Source: Selenomonadaceae bacterium
GTDB taxonomy: Bacteria; Bacillota; Negativicutes; Selenomonadales; Selenomonadaceae
DNA: 46,074 nt
Assembly (NCBI GenBank): GCA_017554235.1
Contig: JAFZIV010000005.1
Span: 1-46,074 of the forward strand
Direction: 5' to 3'
Both the position numbers and the translations under genes were made by a program. Positions 10,108-17,800 of this stretch are shown here, piece by piece; position 1 is the stretch's first letter; each line of letters starts with the position of its first letter. The notes below the pieces were generated by a model. It had not been told where the DNA came from. It searched no databases and saw only the letters and a list, made by a program, of their open reading frames with translations.

Positions 10108-10803
10108 TTGGAGGACAAATTTTTTACCGAACGTGTGCTTGACGTTATTAAAAATAATTTGTTTGAAATAAGGAAATTATTTTTCAATATGGATGATTGC
10201 GTTTCAAAGAAAGATTTTAATCAGTCGCAAAGTCAACTTTCTGACGCGCAGGGTTCGATTGAAAAGTTGCAAAATGTCCGCTCGCAACTCGAAAAGGAAA
10301 TTTCCAACAAAAATTTTGAAGTCATAGATTTATTGCGGCAAAATTCCGATTTGAACAGTGACTTAGAGCGGCAGTTTGAAGAGATTGAACGCCGTGAAGA
10401 AAAATTAAATTCTGCGCGGTCGCAAATTGAAGAGTTGCTTTCATCGTTGGAAGAAAAAAAGCGGCAACTTATTGAACAATCTGCGCGGCTGAATTATTAT
10501 GCAGAAAATTATTCTGAACTTGAAAAAGCGTATCAATCTTATAAAAATTTGCCGGACGAGTTAAAGATTTCGCTTTCAGAAATTTTTGGAGTAAGTGATA
10601 CTGCAACAAATTTTATGGCAAGTCTGTTGAAGGAAGGGCATTTGGAAATGCTTTTTGAGTACATAACAGACGCGCTTGAAGTCGGCGAGCCTGATGATGA
10701 TGTTGAAAATTTGTTGAGGATTTTTGATTTTGCATTCAAGGCGGCAAATGGAGTAAGTAACAGTGATATGACGATTGAAATTCAAGCTGATATTAATGGA
10801 TAG
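10108..10803 (+). CDS. Coiled-coil protein, first gene of the Hsp70-like cluster
   Basis: A 231-residue protein starting at TTG (10108) behind GGGAGG. Residues ~40-135 are a continuous charged heptad region rich in Glu, Gln, Ser and Leu (QSQLSDAQGSIEKLQNVRSQ), strongly suggesting a long coiled coil. Residues ~145-220 form a separate helical C-terminal part (LPDELKISLSEIFGVSDTA, then LLKEGHLEMLFEYITDAL). There is no signal peptide or membrane segment. I do not recognise the family. It precedes the DnaK-like gene by 91 bp on the same strand and, like the third gene of the cluster, has coiled-coil architecture, so a joint role is plausible but unproven. Confidence 0.75.
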   Translation: MEDKFFTERVLDVIKNNLFEIRKLFFNMDDCVSKKDFNQSQSQLSDAQGSIEKLQNVRSQLEKEISNKNFEVIDLLRQNSDLNSDLERQFEEIERREEKLNSARSQIEELLSSLEEKKRQLIEQSARLNYYAENYSELEKAYQSYKNLPDELKISLSEIFGVSDTATNFMASLLKEGHLEMLFEYITDALEVGEPDDDVENLLRIFDFAFKAANGVSNSDMTIEIQADING

Positions 10804-10880
10804 GGCTAAGGGCTTAGGGGATAGTAAGTAGTTACCAGTATCTTTTCACTATTCACTGTTTACTATTCACTATTAACTAA
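10801..10880. repeat. Simple repeats between cluster genes (GGGCTAAGGGCTTAGGGG; TTCACTATTCACT)
   Basis: The gap between the coiled-coil gene and the DnaK-like gene holds G-rich AAGGGCTTAGGGG repeats and then ACTATTCACT/TTTACTATTCACT repeats like those at 7783-7841. No terminator with a T-tract is visible, so read-through into the DnaK-like gene is possible. Confidence 0.45.
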
Positions 10881-10894
10881 AAGGAGAAAATTTT

Positions 10895-12472
10895 ATGGGT
10901 AAAGAAATTGGAATTGATTTAGGGACGACAAATACAGTTGTATCCTACGTAAACAAAAGTGGCAGGATTCGCGCTCTGCGTTATGATAAAAGTGAAATTA
11001 TTCCGTCCGTGTTGTATTTTCGCACACCTGACGAATATTTTATAGGTGGCACTGCGAAAAAACTTTTGACGCAAAATCCTGCGGCAGGTATAGCAAATTT
11101 CAAAACTTCCATAGGTGATTCGCAACGCCAAGAAATTACCGCTGAAAATGGCGAAATAATTTCCTTGCGGGCGCGTGATGCCGCTAAACTTTTTCTGAAT
11201 AAAATTGTGCAGGGTATTGAAGCTAAACTCGTCAAGGAATTTGGAGCGGCGGCAGGTTGTATCGACCGCGCAGTTATCACTGTTCCTGCAAATTTCAGTT
11301 CGACTGAAAAAAGTGCCGTTAAAAATGCCGCAAGTGATGCCGGTCTGGAAAATGTTAAACTTGCCGCTGAACCTACTGCCGCTGCCGTTGCTTATGAAAA
11401 TTCTAAGGGCGAAGATACCGAAGAAATTATTTTGGTTTACGATTTTGGCGGAGGTACTTTCGACGTTTCAGTTATACAAAAAGTTCGCGGCACATTTGAA
11501 GAGATTACGACGGGTGGCGATAAACATTTAGGCGGAAATGTTTTGACTGAAAAGATTGCCGAAAAAATTTTGGCTGACGTTAATGAAAAATTTTCTACGG
11601 AATTTCCTGCCCACGAAGATGAATTTGACGAAGATTTTCATAAAATTTCTGCCGCTGATTATCGATTGAATATGAGCGAAATTTGGCGCACCGCTAACCT
11701 TATCAAAGAGGATTTGTCCGAAGATGAAAACGCCGAAGAATTTTTCAATATTGCGTTGCCCGACGGTAAGTCAGATACTTTTGAATTTACTCTGACGCGC
11801 GAGGAACTCGAAAGGCTTATAGGCGAATACATTAGCCGCACTGTCGAAATTACTATACGAACTATTCAAACTGCGCGGGAAAAAGGCATTGAAAAAATTG
11901 ACAGAATTGTTTTGGCTGGCGGCAGTTCAAATATTCCGCTTATCAAAAAATGTTTAGAAGATAGCCTGCAGAATCAAGATATAATTTTCAGCGATGACGT
12001 GTCCACTTTGATTTCACGCGGTGCAACGATTCTTGCGGGACGGTATGCGGAAATGGATAAACTTACCAAGCCGATTACAACCGTGCAAATGGGAATTACT
12101 GCCGCCGAAGGCATGGAGTTTGAAAAATTCCAATTGTTAATTCCCGAAGATGAACCGTTGCCTTGTACGAAAAAGCGGACGTTTTATCTTTCACGTGACA
12201 ATCAGCGCAGATTGGAGATTGATTATTACGAGCGCGACATTAAAAATTATCCCGATTCAAAATACGGTTACGACAAGGGCATTGAGCAAATTGATTCTCT
12301 TGTAATTGACAACTTGCCGCCAGATTTAAAAGCTGGTGAAGTGAAAGTTGAAGTTACGTTTACCGCGCAGATTGACGGCAGTCTTGACATTAATGTTGAG
12401 TTAAAAAATCTTGACGATGAAAAAATTAGTCAAGGCGGCGTAACTTTCTCTAAGAAAAGCGATTTAGAATAA
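10895..12472 (+). CDS. DnaK-like Hsp70 family ATPase lacking the C-terminal lid
   Basis: A 525-residue Hsp70-family protein, ATG behind AAAAGGAG. ATP-binding signatures are intact: phosphate 1 IDLGTTNT (7-14), a lysine at residue 70 as in DnaK, phosphate 2 VYDFGGGTFDVSV (181-193), LAAEPTAAAVAY (156-167) and the adenosine motif VLAGGSSNIPLIK. A beta-type substrate-binding domain follows from about residue 390. The protein then ends, about 100 residues shorter than typical DnaK, so the helical lid and disordered tail are missing. It is a specialised Hsp70 rather than the housekeeping DnaK, which normally sits with grpE and dnaJ; neither is here. The downstream gene begins 43 bp later. Confidence 0.85.
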   Translation: MGKEIGIDLGTTNTVVSYVNKSGRIRALRYDKSEIIPSVLYFRTPDEYFIGGTAKKLLTQNPAAGIANFKTSIGDSQRQEITAENGEIISLRARDAAKLFLNKIVQGIEAKLVKEFGAAAGCIDRAVITVPANFSSTEKSAVKNAASDAGLENVKLAAEPTAAAVAYENSKGEDTEEIILVYDFGGGTFDVSVIQKVRGTFEEITTGGDKHLGGNVLTEKIAEKILADVNEKFSTEFPAHEDEFDEDFHKISAADYRLNMSEIWRTANLIKEDLSEDENAEEFFNIALPDGKSDTFEFTLTREELERLIGEYISRTVEITIRTIQTAREKGIEKIDRIVLAGGSSNIPLIKKCLEDSLQNQDIIFSDDVSTLISRGATILAGRYAEMDKLTKPITTVQMGITAAEGMEFEKFQLLIPEDEPLPCTKKRTFYLSRDNQRRLEIDYYERDIKNYPDSKYGYDKGIEQIDSLVIDNLPPDLKAGEVKVEVTFTAQIDGSLDINVELKNLDDEKISQGGVTFSKKSDLE

Positions 12473-12515
12473 GAAAACTACAAGATAAAAGTTAATAATG
12501 GAGGTAAATTTTTAT

Positions 12516-14711
12516 ATGGAATTTATGGATTTGATAGGTTTAGGCGGTCTCTTGGGACTGCTGGGATTTTTAGGAAAATGCGGTATTACTGAAAAGGTTG
12601 ACGAGGTTAAAAGCGACGTTGCTAAGAATACCGAACAGATTGAAAGTCGAATCAAAAATGTTGAGAAAATTGCCGCTGATGCTAATCGTAAGGCGCAGGA
12701 CATAAGCAACGATAATCAGCACTTCGCTACGAAAATCGATACTGATAATTTGTCTAAACGTATTAGCGAGGTTGCAAGTGGTGGCGACAATGAAAAAATT
12801 TCTTTCCTTGAAAGTAAGCTCGAGGAAGTTTTAAATACCAATGCCGCATTGCAACAGCGCATAGATACTCTTGAAGGCAACAACTTCGATGAATCTATTC
12901 AGCGATTAACTGAAAGCGAAAAAAATTTTGACGGCAATTTCTCAATAATTGATGAGCGTCTGAAAATTTTTGACGGCAACTTTAAAGCGATTATTAACAA
13001 CTTCAAAAGTTTTGAAGAGCGCATAAAAACTTTGGAAGATCGTCCCGTAGAATCCGCCGATGATGATTCTGCGTCCGATGAGGATTCCACCGGTAAATTT
13101 GAGGAGCGTTTAGGCACTGTTGAGGAAGAATACGCGGACTTCATGAAAAAAGTTGAAGAGTTCAACGCGGCTCTCCAAAAACATCATGTCGCGCTTGTCC
13201 AGTGGAAAAATAATTTTGTCGCGATACAGAATAGTTTTAACGCCGTTCAATCTAACTTCGACGAAAATAAAAAAGTTTTCATCGCTCTTCAAAGTCGGCT
13301 TGACGCGCAGGAAAAACTTTTCGATGAATTCAAATCTAAGTTTGACTCACAAGAAGGTTTATCTGATTCCGTTCAACAGAATTTTGACGAGCATAAACAA
13401 TCTTTAGCAGATATTCAAAGCCGTCTTGATGAACAAGAAAAACTCTTCGACGAATTTAAATCTAAGTTTGATTCGCAAGAAGGTTTATCTGATTCCGTTC
13501 AACAGAATTTTGATGAGAATAAACAATCTTTAGCAGATATTCAAAGTCGGCTCGACGCGCAGGAAAAACTGTTCGACGAATTTAAATCTAAGTTTGACTC
13601 ACAAGACAGTTTATCTGATTCCGTTCAACAGAATTTCGACGAAAATAAACAATCTTTAATTGTCATTCAAAGTCACCTTGACGAACAGGAAAAACTTTTC
13701 GACGAATTTAAATCTAAGCTTGACGCGCAGGACGGATTGCTTGATTCCGTTCAACAAAATTTTGATGAGAATAAACAGTCTTTAGCGAATATTCAAAGTC
13801 ACCTTGACGCGCAGGAAGAAACCCTCGACGACATTAAATCTAAGCTTGAAGTACAGGACAGCGTGCTTGATTCTTCGCAAAAGAATTTCAATGAGCATAA
13901 GGAATTGTTAGTAGCCCTTCAAAGTCGCCTTGATTCGCAGGGAATTATGCTTGACGGCTTTAAAACTAAATTTGACGAGCAGGAAACTTTGATTGATTCT
14001 TTCCAAAAAAATATTGCAGAGTTTGAAAAAGTTTTTGAATCCTTTAAAGAAGATACCTTCTTGACGATTGAGAATTTTGACATTAAGCCGACGGGCAGAA
14101 TTTTCTTCACGAATAAGCCCGACGAAGTTTTTAAAAATCTCAAAATCGCCAGCAACCTTTCAGGAATAACTTCTTTCCTTGAAGGTTCCAATTACGATAA
14201 GAAGGGAAATTTCATTCGCATAGTAGAAAATTACCGTCAAAATCTTAAAAAAGTTACAGACAAAATGCGCCGCAAAAAATTTAATGAAGACGCACTTTCA
14301 GAGGAAGTCACGGAAGCATTTTTCAATACGCTTTCAAAATTTTTCTTGGCGACGATTCCAATTTCAATTTATCGCGGAGCGCGTCAAGAAACGCTTGAAG
14401 GACTTGATGAAAATATTCAAAGCGAAGAATTTAAATTTTATTCAACTTTCCTCACGAAAGTTAATGAATATCTTGCCGCATGTCAAGTTTATACCGCGTC
14501 CGTTTTGCCTAAAACTGCAATGACTTCCGATGACGTTGACAGAATGAGCGTAACTCGTAAGGAAACAGCTAATGAAACGGAAGATAATTTGATTGATGAA
14601 GTTGAACGCCTGCCGTATTATATGGATTATATGACTGAAGGCGGCGAGGTTGAAAATTTCTGCTCCGAAGGTAAAATGGTTGTCCTCAAATTCGACGGTG
14701 GCGCACAATGA
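12516..14711 (+). CDS. Large coiled-coil protein with six 42-residue repeats, between two Hsp70-like genes
   Basis: I place the start at ATG 12516 (731 residues). The in-frame ATG at 12498 overlaps the GGAGG at 12500-12504, which is well placed for 12516. The N-terminus has a short glycine/leucine-rich hydrophobic stretch (LIGLGGLLGLLGFLG), possibly a membrane or packing segment. Residues ~40-510 are coiled coil, including six 42-residue units (261-512) of the type RLDAQEKLFDEFKSKF. The last ~210 residues are a different, folded-looking domain (FLATIPISIYRGARQETLEG, then VENFCSEGKMVVLKFDG at the end). The stop overlaps the start of the next gene (ATGA), so translation is probably coupled. I do not recognise the family. 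A scaffold or exchange-factor-like partner for the adjacent Hsp70 proteins is an inference from position only. Confidence 0.8.
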   Translation: MEFMDLIGLGGLLGLLGFLGKCGITEKVDEVKSDVAKNTEQIESRIKNVEKIAADANRKAQDISNDNQHFATKIDTDNLSKRISEVASGGDNEKISFLESKLEEVLNTNAALQQRIDTLEGNNFDESIQRLTESEKNFDGNFSIIDERLKIFDGNFKAIINNFKSFEERIKTLEDRPVESADDDSASDEDSTGKFEERLGTVEEEYADFMKKVEEFNAALQKHHVALVQWKNNFVAIQNSFNAVQSNFDENKKVFIALQSRLDAQEKLFDEFKSKFDSQEGLSDSVQQNFDEHKQSLADIQSRLDEQEKLFDEFKSKFDSQEGLSDSVQQNFDENKQSLADIQSRLDAQEKLFDEFKSKFDSQDSLSDSVQQNFDENKQSLIVIQSHLDEQEKLFDEFKSKLDAQDGLLDSVQQNFDENKQSLANIQSHLDAQEETLDDIKSKLEVQDSVLDSSQKNFNEHKELLVALQSRLDSQGIMLDGFKTKFDEQETLIDSFQKNIAEFEKVFESFKEDTFLTIENFDIKPTGRIFFTNKPDEVFKNLKIASNLSGITSFLEGSNYDKKGNFIRIVENYRQNLKKVTDKMRRKKFNEDALSEEVTEAFFNTLSKFFLATIPISIYRGARQETLEGLDENIQSEEFKFYSTFLTKVNEYLAACQVYTASVLPKTAMTSDDVDRMSVTRKETANETEDNLIDEVERLPYYMDYMTEGGEVENFCSEGKMVVLKFDGGAQ
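13296..14051 (+). repeat. Six tandem 126-bp (42-aa) coiled-coil repeats
   Basis: Units begin at 13296, 13422, 13548, 13674, 13800 and 13926, each 126 bp. The consensus starts RLDAQEKLFDEFKSKFDSQ and ends NFDENKQSLADIQS. Forty-two residues are exactly six heptads. Units 1-3 are nearly identical; units 5 and 6 are more diverged, suggesting recent expansion at the 5' side. Confidence 0.9.
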
Positions 14712-16207
14712 AAACTTACGTCGGAATAGACTTGGGCGCGTGTGATATTAAGGCGGCAAAAATTTCTCCGCAAACTAAACGTATTCAGCCAATCAAGTTG
14801 AATATGAACATTGCGGGAGGTTTTGCCTTGCCGTCCGCGATTCTCTACGATTACATTAACGGTTCGATTGAAGTCAAAATTGGTGACGGCGCACGAGCCA
14901 GCGTTGACATTGACAATAAAATTTCGCATTTGACGCCTAAGCTTGCCAGTAAATCGTGGAGCAAGTTTATTCCCAATCTTAACCGCAAAATTTCTGCCGC
15001 CGATGCTTTAACTGATATGTTTGCAAAAATTTGGCGGAATATTTCCAAGCAAGCTGCGCGGGATGAAAATTTTGACGTGACAATTACCGTGCCTCCTGCC
15101 TTTTCCGACGTACAGAAAAAAATTATTCGACAAGCCGCGATTAATGCTGATATTCCAATTTCGACAATTATAACCACGCCTTTTGCAGAAATTTTTTCTT
15201 GCGATGAACTGATTGAGACGGACGCCGCGCAGATTGTTTTAATTTTCGACTTCGGCGGTACAATGCTTGATGTTAATCTTTTCAAAATTGAGCGCACTAA
15301 AAATTTCAACGTGACGACACTTTCGGCGGCGAATCTCAATTACGGCGGCTTAAATATTGATTACGCGATTTTGCGAAATGTTTTTATGACGAAGTACGCA
15401 GACAACGTAAGAATTTTTCTGACGAATCCTTATGAATTGATGACGCTGATTGAAAGTATGAAGAAAGAAATTTTTATCGACGAAGAGGAAATTTCTACAG
15501 GCAGTTTGATTGACGACAGAGGAAAACTTTATGAATTTGAATTGACGCGGCAGGAAATTTTTTCGGCGATTGATAAAGACGAGATTAAACCCAAAATTAT
15601 TTCGTTGCTTGATGATTTACTTGACGACGCGGGAATTTCTCCCCAAAAAGTTAATGCAGTAAAAATTTTTGGTGGCACTTCAGCGGTAGATTATTTTTCA
15701 GATATTCTGCAAAGTTATTTCGGCGAAGAAATTTTTGACGGAGATATTGAGCGTGACGAAATTACTTTAAGTGCGGCGATCGGTGCGGCTAAGTATCGTG
15801 AGCTTACCAATGAAGAAAATCTGCGCGTCAAGGTAAAAAATCTCACATCAGGCGGAATTTACATTCAGCGCGGCGAAAAATTTTTACGTTGCATAAAGCG
15901 TAATGAAATGCGCGGATTCATGACACCGTATAAGCCGTTGTATGTTGACGAGCTGATAAAAAATCATTGGCGGCTGTCGATTTATCAAAGTTTCAGCAAT
16001 GAAGTTGAATTGTCCGCAGACAACGGCGACGCGGTTTATATCGGAGACGTTAAGCTAACTGCTCATCTGTACACGTCTACGCAAGCGATTTTGTTTAAGA
16101 TGAAAATCAATGCGTCGGGACAACTTTGCATAAAATTTTTTGAAGACTACAAAACTAAAATAAACTTAGTTGAAGAAAAAATTTTAAAGTTCAGCAATCA
16201 ACAATAA
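14708..16207 (+). CDS. Divergent Hsp70-like protein, possibly a pseudo-ATPase
   Basis: A 499-residue protein whose ATG overlaps the preceding TGA. The Hsp70/actin fold is recognisable: phosphate 1 region GIDLGACDIKAAK (6-18), ITVPPAFSDVQKKIIRQAA (126-144), phosphate 2 region FDFGGTMLDVN (180-190) and adenosine-like KIFGGTSAVDYFSD. Key residues are changed. The TT of IDLGTTN is AC, the third glycine and threonine of DFGGGTFD are T and M, and the EPTAAA motif is TPFAEI. The C-terminal ~110 residues are short and beta-rich, without a lid. ATP hydrolysis may be weak or lost while nucleotide binding remains possible. The pairing with an intact Hsp70-like gene two positions upstream suggests a catalytic/regulatory pair. 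Confidence 0.75.
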   Translation: MKTYVGIDLGACDIKAAKISPQTKRIQPIKLNMNIAGGFALPSAILYDYINGSIEVKIGDGARASVDIDNKISHLTPKLASKSWSKFIPNLNRKISAADALTDMFAKIWRNISKQAARDENFDVTITVPPAFSDVQKKIIRQAAINADIPISTIITTPFAEIFSCDELIETDAAQIVLIFDFGGTMLDVNLFKIERTKNFNVTTLSAANLNYGGLNIDYAILRNVFMTKYADNVRIFLTNPYELMTLIESMKKEIFIDEEEISTGSLIDDRGKLYEFELTRQEIFSAIDKDEIKPKIISLLDDLLDDAGISPQKVNAVKIFGGTSAVDYFSDILQSYFGEEIFDGDIERDEITLSAAIGAAKYRELTNEENLRVKVKNLTSGGIYIQRGEKFLRCIKRNEMRGFMTPYKPLYVDELIKNHWRLSIYQSFSNEVELSADNGDAVYIGDVKLTAHLYTSTQAILFKMKINASGQLCIKFFEDYKTKINLVEEKILKFSNQQ

Positions 16208-16331
16208 AAGTCAACTATCTTTTGATTAATTCTTACCTTTCACCGTGTTTAGTGGAAGGAAATTTTTTTTGCGCGTAGAAAATGAATTTGGGATTTTTTA
16301 TAGAAAAAAACATTTAAAGGAAGGTGATTTT

Positions 16332-16754
16332 ATGCTTGAGCAATTATTTAACGCGCCGAATTTTAATTACCTGCCGCGTGGGATGACTGCGGCGACAATG
16401 CGTCACGAGGTTATCTCTCACAATATCGCTAACGTAAACACGCCAAATTATCGCAAAAGTGCAGTAGAATTTGAAGAACTTTTAGCGAAGGAACTTTACG
16501 GCGAAGATACCGGCGGAAAGTTACAAATGGTTCGTACCAACGACGCACATTTACCGGCGCAACATTTACCGATTCACGCAACGCCGACTATGGTACAAGA
16601 CAACACCACGATTATGCGCGAGGATCAAAATAACGTCGATATTGATATTGAAATGGCAACTCTTTTAAAGAATCAGATGTATTTCAATGCGCTGGCAAGT
16701 CAAATGCGCGGTCACGTTACCAAAGTTCGTAACGTCATAACCAGCAATACTTAA
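16332..16754 (+). CDS. flgB: Flagellar basal-body rod protein FlgB
   Basis: 140 residues from ATG 16332, chosen because AAGGAAGGTG lies just upstream and the protein then starts MLEQLFNAPNFN as FlgB does; the frame is open upstream from a GTG at 16245 but that extension is not FlgB-like. The rod-protein N-terminal motif is clear (MRHEVISHNIANVNTPNYRK), and the C-terminal helix (MATLLKNQMYFNALASQMRG) matches the family. FlgB forms the proximal rod with FlgC. It is first in flgB-flgC-fliE-fliF-fliG. Confidence 0.95.
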   Translation: MLEQLFNAPNFNYLPRGMTAATMRHEVISHNIANVNTPNYRKSAVEFEELLAKELYGEDTGGKLQMVRTNDAHLPAQHLPIHATPTMVQDNTTIMREDQNNVDIDIEMATLLKNQMYFNALASQMRGHVTKVRNVITSNT

Positions 16755-16769
16755 GGCAGGTAAAATTTT

Positions 16770-17219
16770 ATGAGTATGTTTATGGGGATTGATACGGCGG
16801 CTTCAGGATTGACTGCCGAACGTCTCAGAATGGATGTAATTTCAAACAATATCGCCAACGCCAATACTACCCGTACAGAAAACGGCGGCGCATATCATCG
16901 GCGTTTTGTCGTATTCAGCCCGCGTGACAGAAAGCCCGAATCTTTCGAGCAAGCATTGTTGAAGGCTACCGGCGGCAAAAAAACTGTCGGCGAAGGTGTC
17001 CGCGCAGTTGCGATTATGGAAGATCAACAGCAAGGTCCGCTTGTTTACGAACCCGGTCATCCCGATGCAAATGCTGACGGATATGTTGAAAAGCCAAATG
17101 TTAATATTGTTTCCGAAATGGTCGATATGATAACGGCACATCGTGCTTACGAGGCAAATGCAACTACGATCAACGCCGCAAAGTCTATGTTTTCTAAGGC
17201 GTTGGAAATCAGCAGTTAA
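16770..17219 (+). CDS. flgC: Flagellar basal-body rod protein FlgC
   Basis: 149 residues, 15 bp after flgB. It has the rod-family N-terminal motif (RLRMDVISNNIANANTTRT) and the typical FlgC C-terminus (VSEMVDMITAHRAYEANATT). FlgC is a proximal rod subunit exported by the flagellar type III system and assembled between the MS ring and the distal rod. Confidence 0.95.
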   Translation: MSMFMGIDTAASGLTAERLRMDVISNNIANANTTRTENGGAYHRRFVVFSPRDRKPESFEQALLKATGGKKTVGEGVRAVAIMEDQQQGPLVYEPGHPDANADGYVEKPNVNIVSEMVDMITAHRAYEANATTINAAKSMFSKALEISS

Positions 17220-17253
17220 TTTCAAAAAATTTTCTGTGCACTTATAAAAATTC

Positions 17254-17283
17254 TTGACGCTGATTGTTTTAATAGCGTATAAT
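17254..17283 (+). promoter_or_regulatory. Sigma-70-type promoter upstream of fliE
   Basis: TTGACG (17254-17259) and a perfect TATAAT (17278-17283) are 18 bp apart, in the 192-bp gap between flgC and fliE. It could give fliE-fliF an extra, non-flagellar-sigma transcript. No sigma-28-like box was seen. Confidence 0.55.
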
Positions 17284-17314
17284 TCTTTCAGATTATTTAC
17301 AGATTTGTTTTTAG

Positions 17315-17347
17315 CCAAAAAATTTTTTGTACTATCAAATTTTTTGG
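17315..17347 (+). promoter_or_regulatory. Perfect 11-bp inverted repeat in the fliE leader
   Basis: CCAAAAAATTT (17315-17325) and AAATTTTTTGG (17337-17347) are perfect inverted repeats with an 11-nt loop. They lie between the promoter at 17254-17283 and fliE. This may be an RNA hairpin or a protein-binding site; it lacks the T-run expected just after a terminator stem. Confidence 0.45.
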
Positions 17348-17411
17348 TAGAAATTATTTTATCAAGTGTTATAATAAGGCTCGGTTAGATTTTTAAAGAC
17401 GAGGTGACGTA

Positions 17412-17714
17412 ATGGAGATAGCACCGCTGGAAATGACGCCCGTAAAAATGAGTGCGCAAAGTCATTTGGGCGAAAAGAAAGTAGAAGAGCCGGTTAAAAG
17501 TTTCGGTGAACTTTTGACTGACGCTTTAAAGAAAACCAATGAACTGCAGTTGGAATCAGACAAATTGAATGCCGCTTTGGCGGCGGGAAGAATTGAAGAC
17601 GTATCTCAAGTTATCGTTGCATCCCAAAAAGCAGATCTTTCAATGCAACTTGTGCTTCAATTAAGAAATCGCGCTACTTCCGCATATCAGGAAATTATGC
17701 GAATGCAGGTTTAA
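17412..17714 (+). CDS. fliE: Flagellar hook-basal body protein FliE
   Basis: 100 residues, the usual FliE length. The C-terminal half carries the family signature (VSQVIVASQKADLSMQLVLQ, then LRNRATSAYQEIMRMQV at the end). FliE joins the MS ring (FliF) to the proximal rod. It is preceded by GAGGTGACGTA and followed by fliF after 86 bp. Confidence 0.95.
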   Translation: MEIAPLEMTPVKMSAQSHLGEKKVEEPVKSFGELLTDALKKTNELQLESDKLNAALAAGRIEDVSQVIVASQKADLSMQLVLQLRNRATSAYQEIMRMQV

Positions 17715-17800
17715 TCTAAGGATTTAGGCTTCAGGTATCTACACAGGGAAGGGAAGACCTGAAAGCTGATCACAGGCTGTTCCGAAAGGACTGAGTTTAT

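Noticed and set aside
13296-14051. Direct repeats as a possible intergenic or mobile array
   Set aside because: They are 126-bp units in frame inside one coiled-coil gene.
14500-14711. GrpE-like wing domain at the end of the 731-aa protein
   Set aside because: The idea came from its position between Hsp70 genes; no GrpE motif is visible in the sequence.
17717-17800. Possible terminator or riboswitch between fliE and fliF (TTCAGGT/ACCTGAA)
   Set aside because: Only a 7-bp inverted repeat with a long loop and no T tract; insufficient to call.
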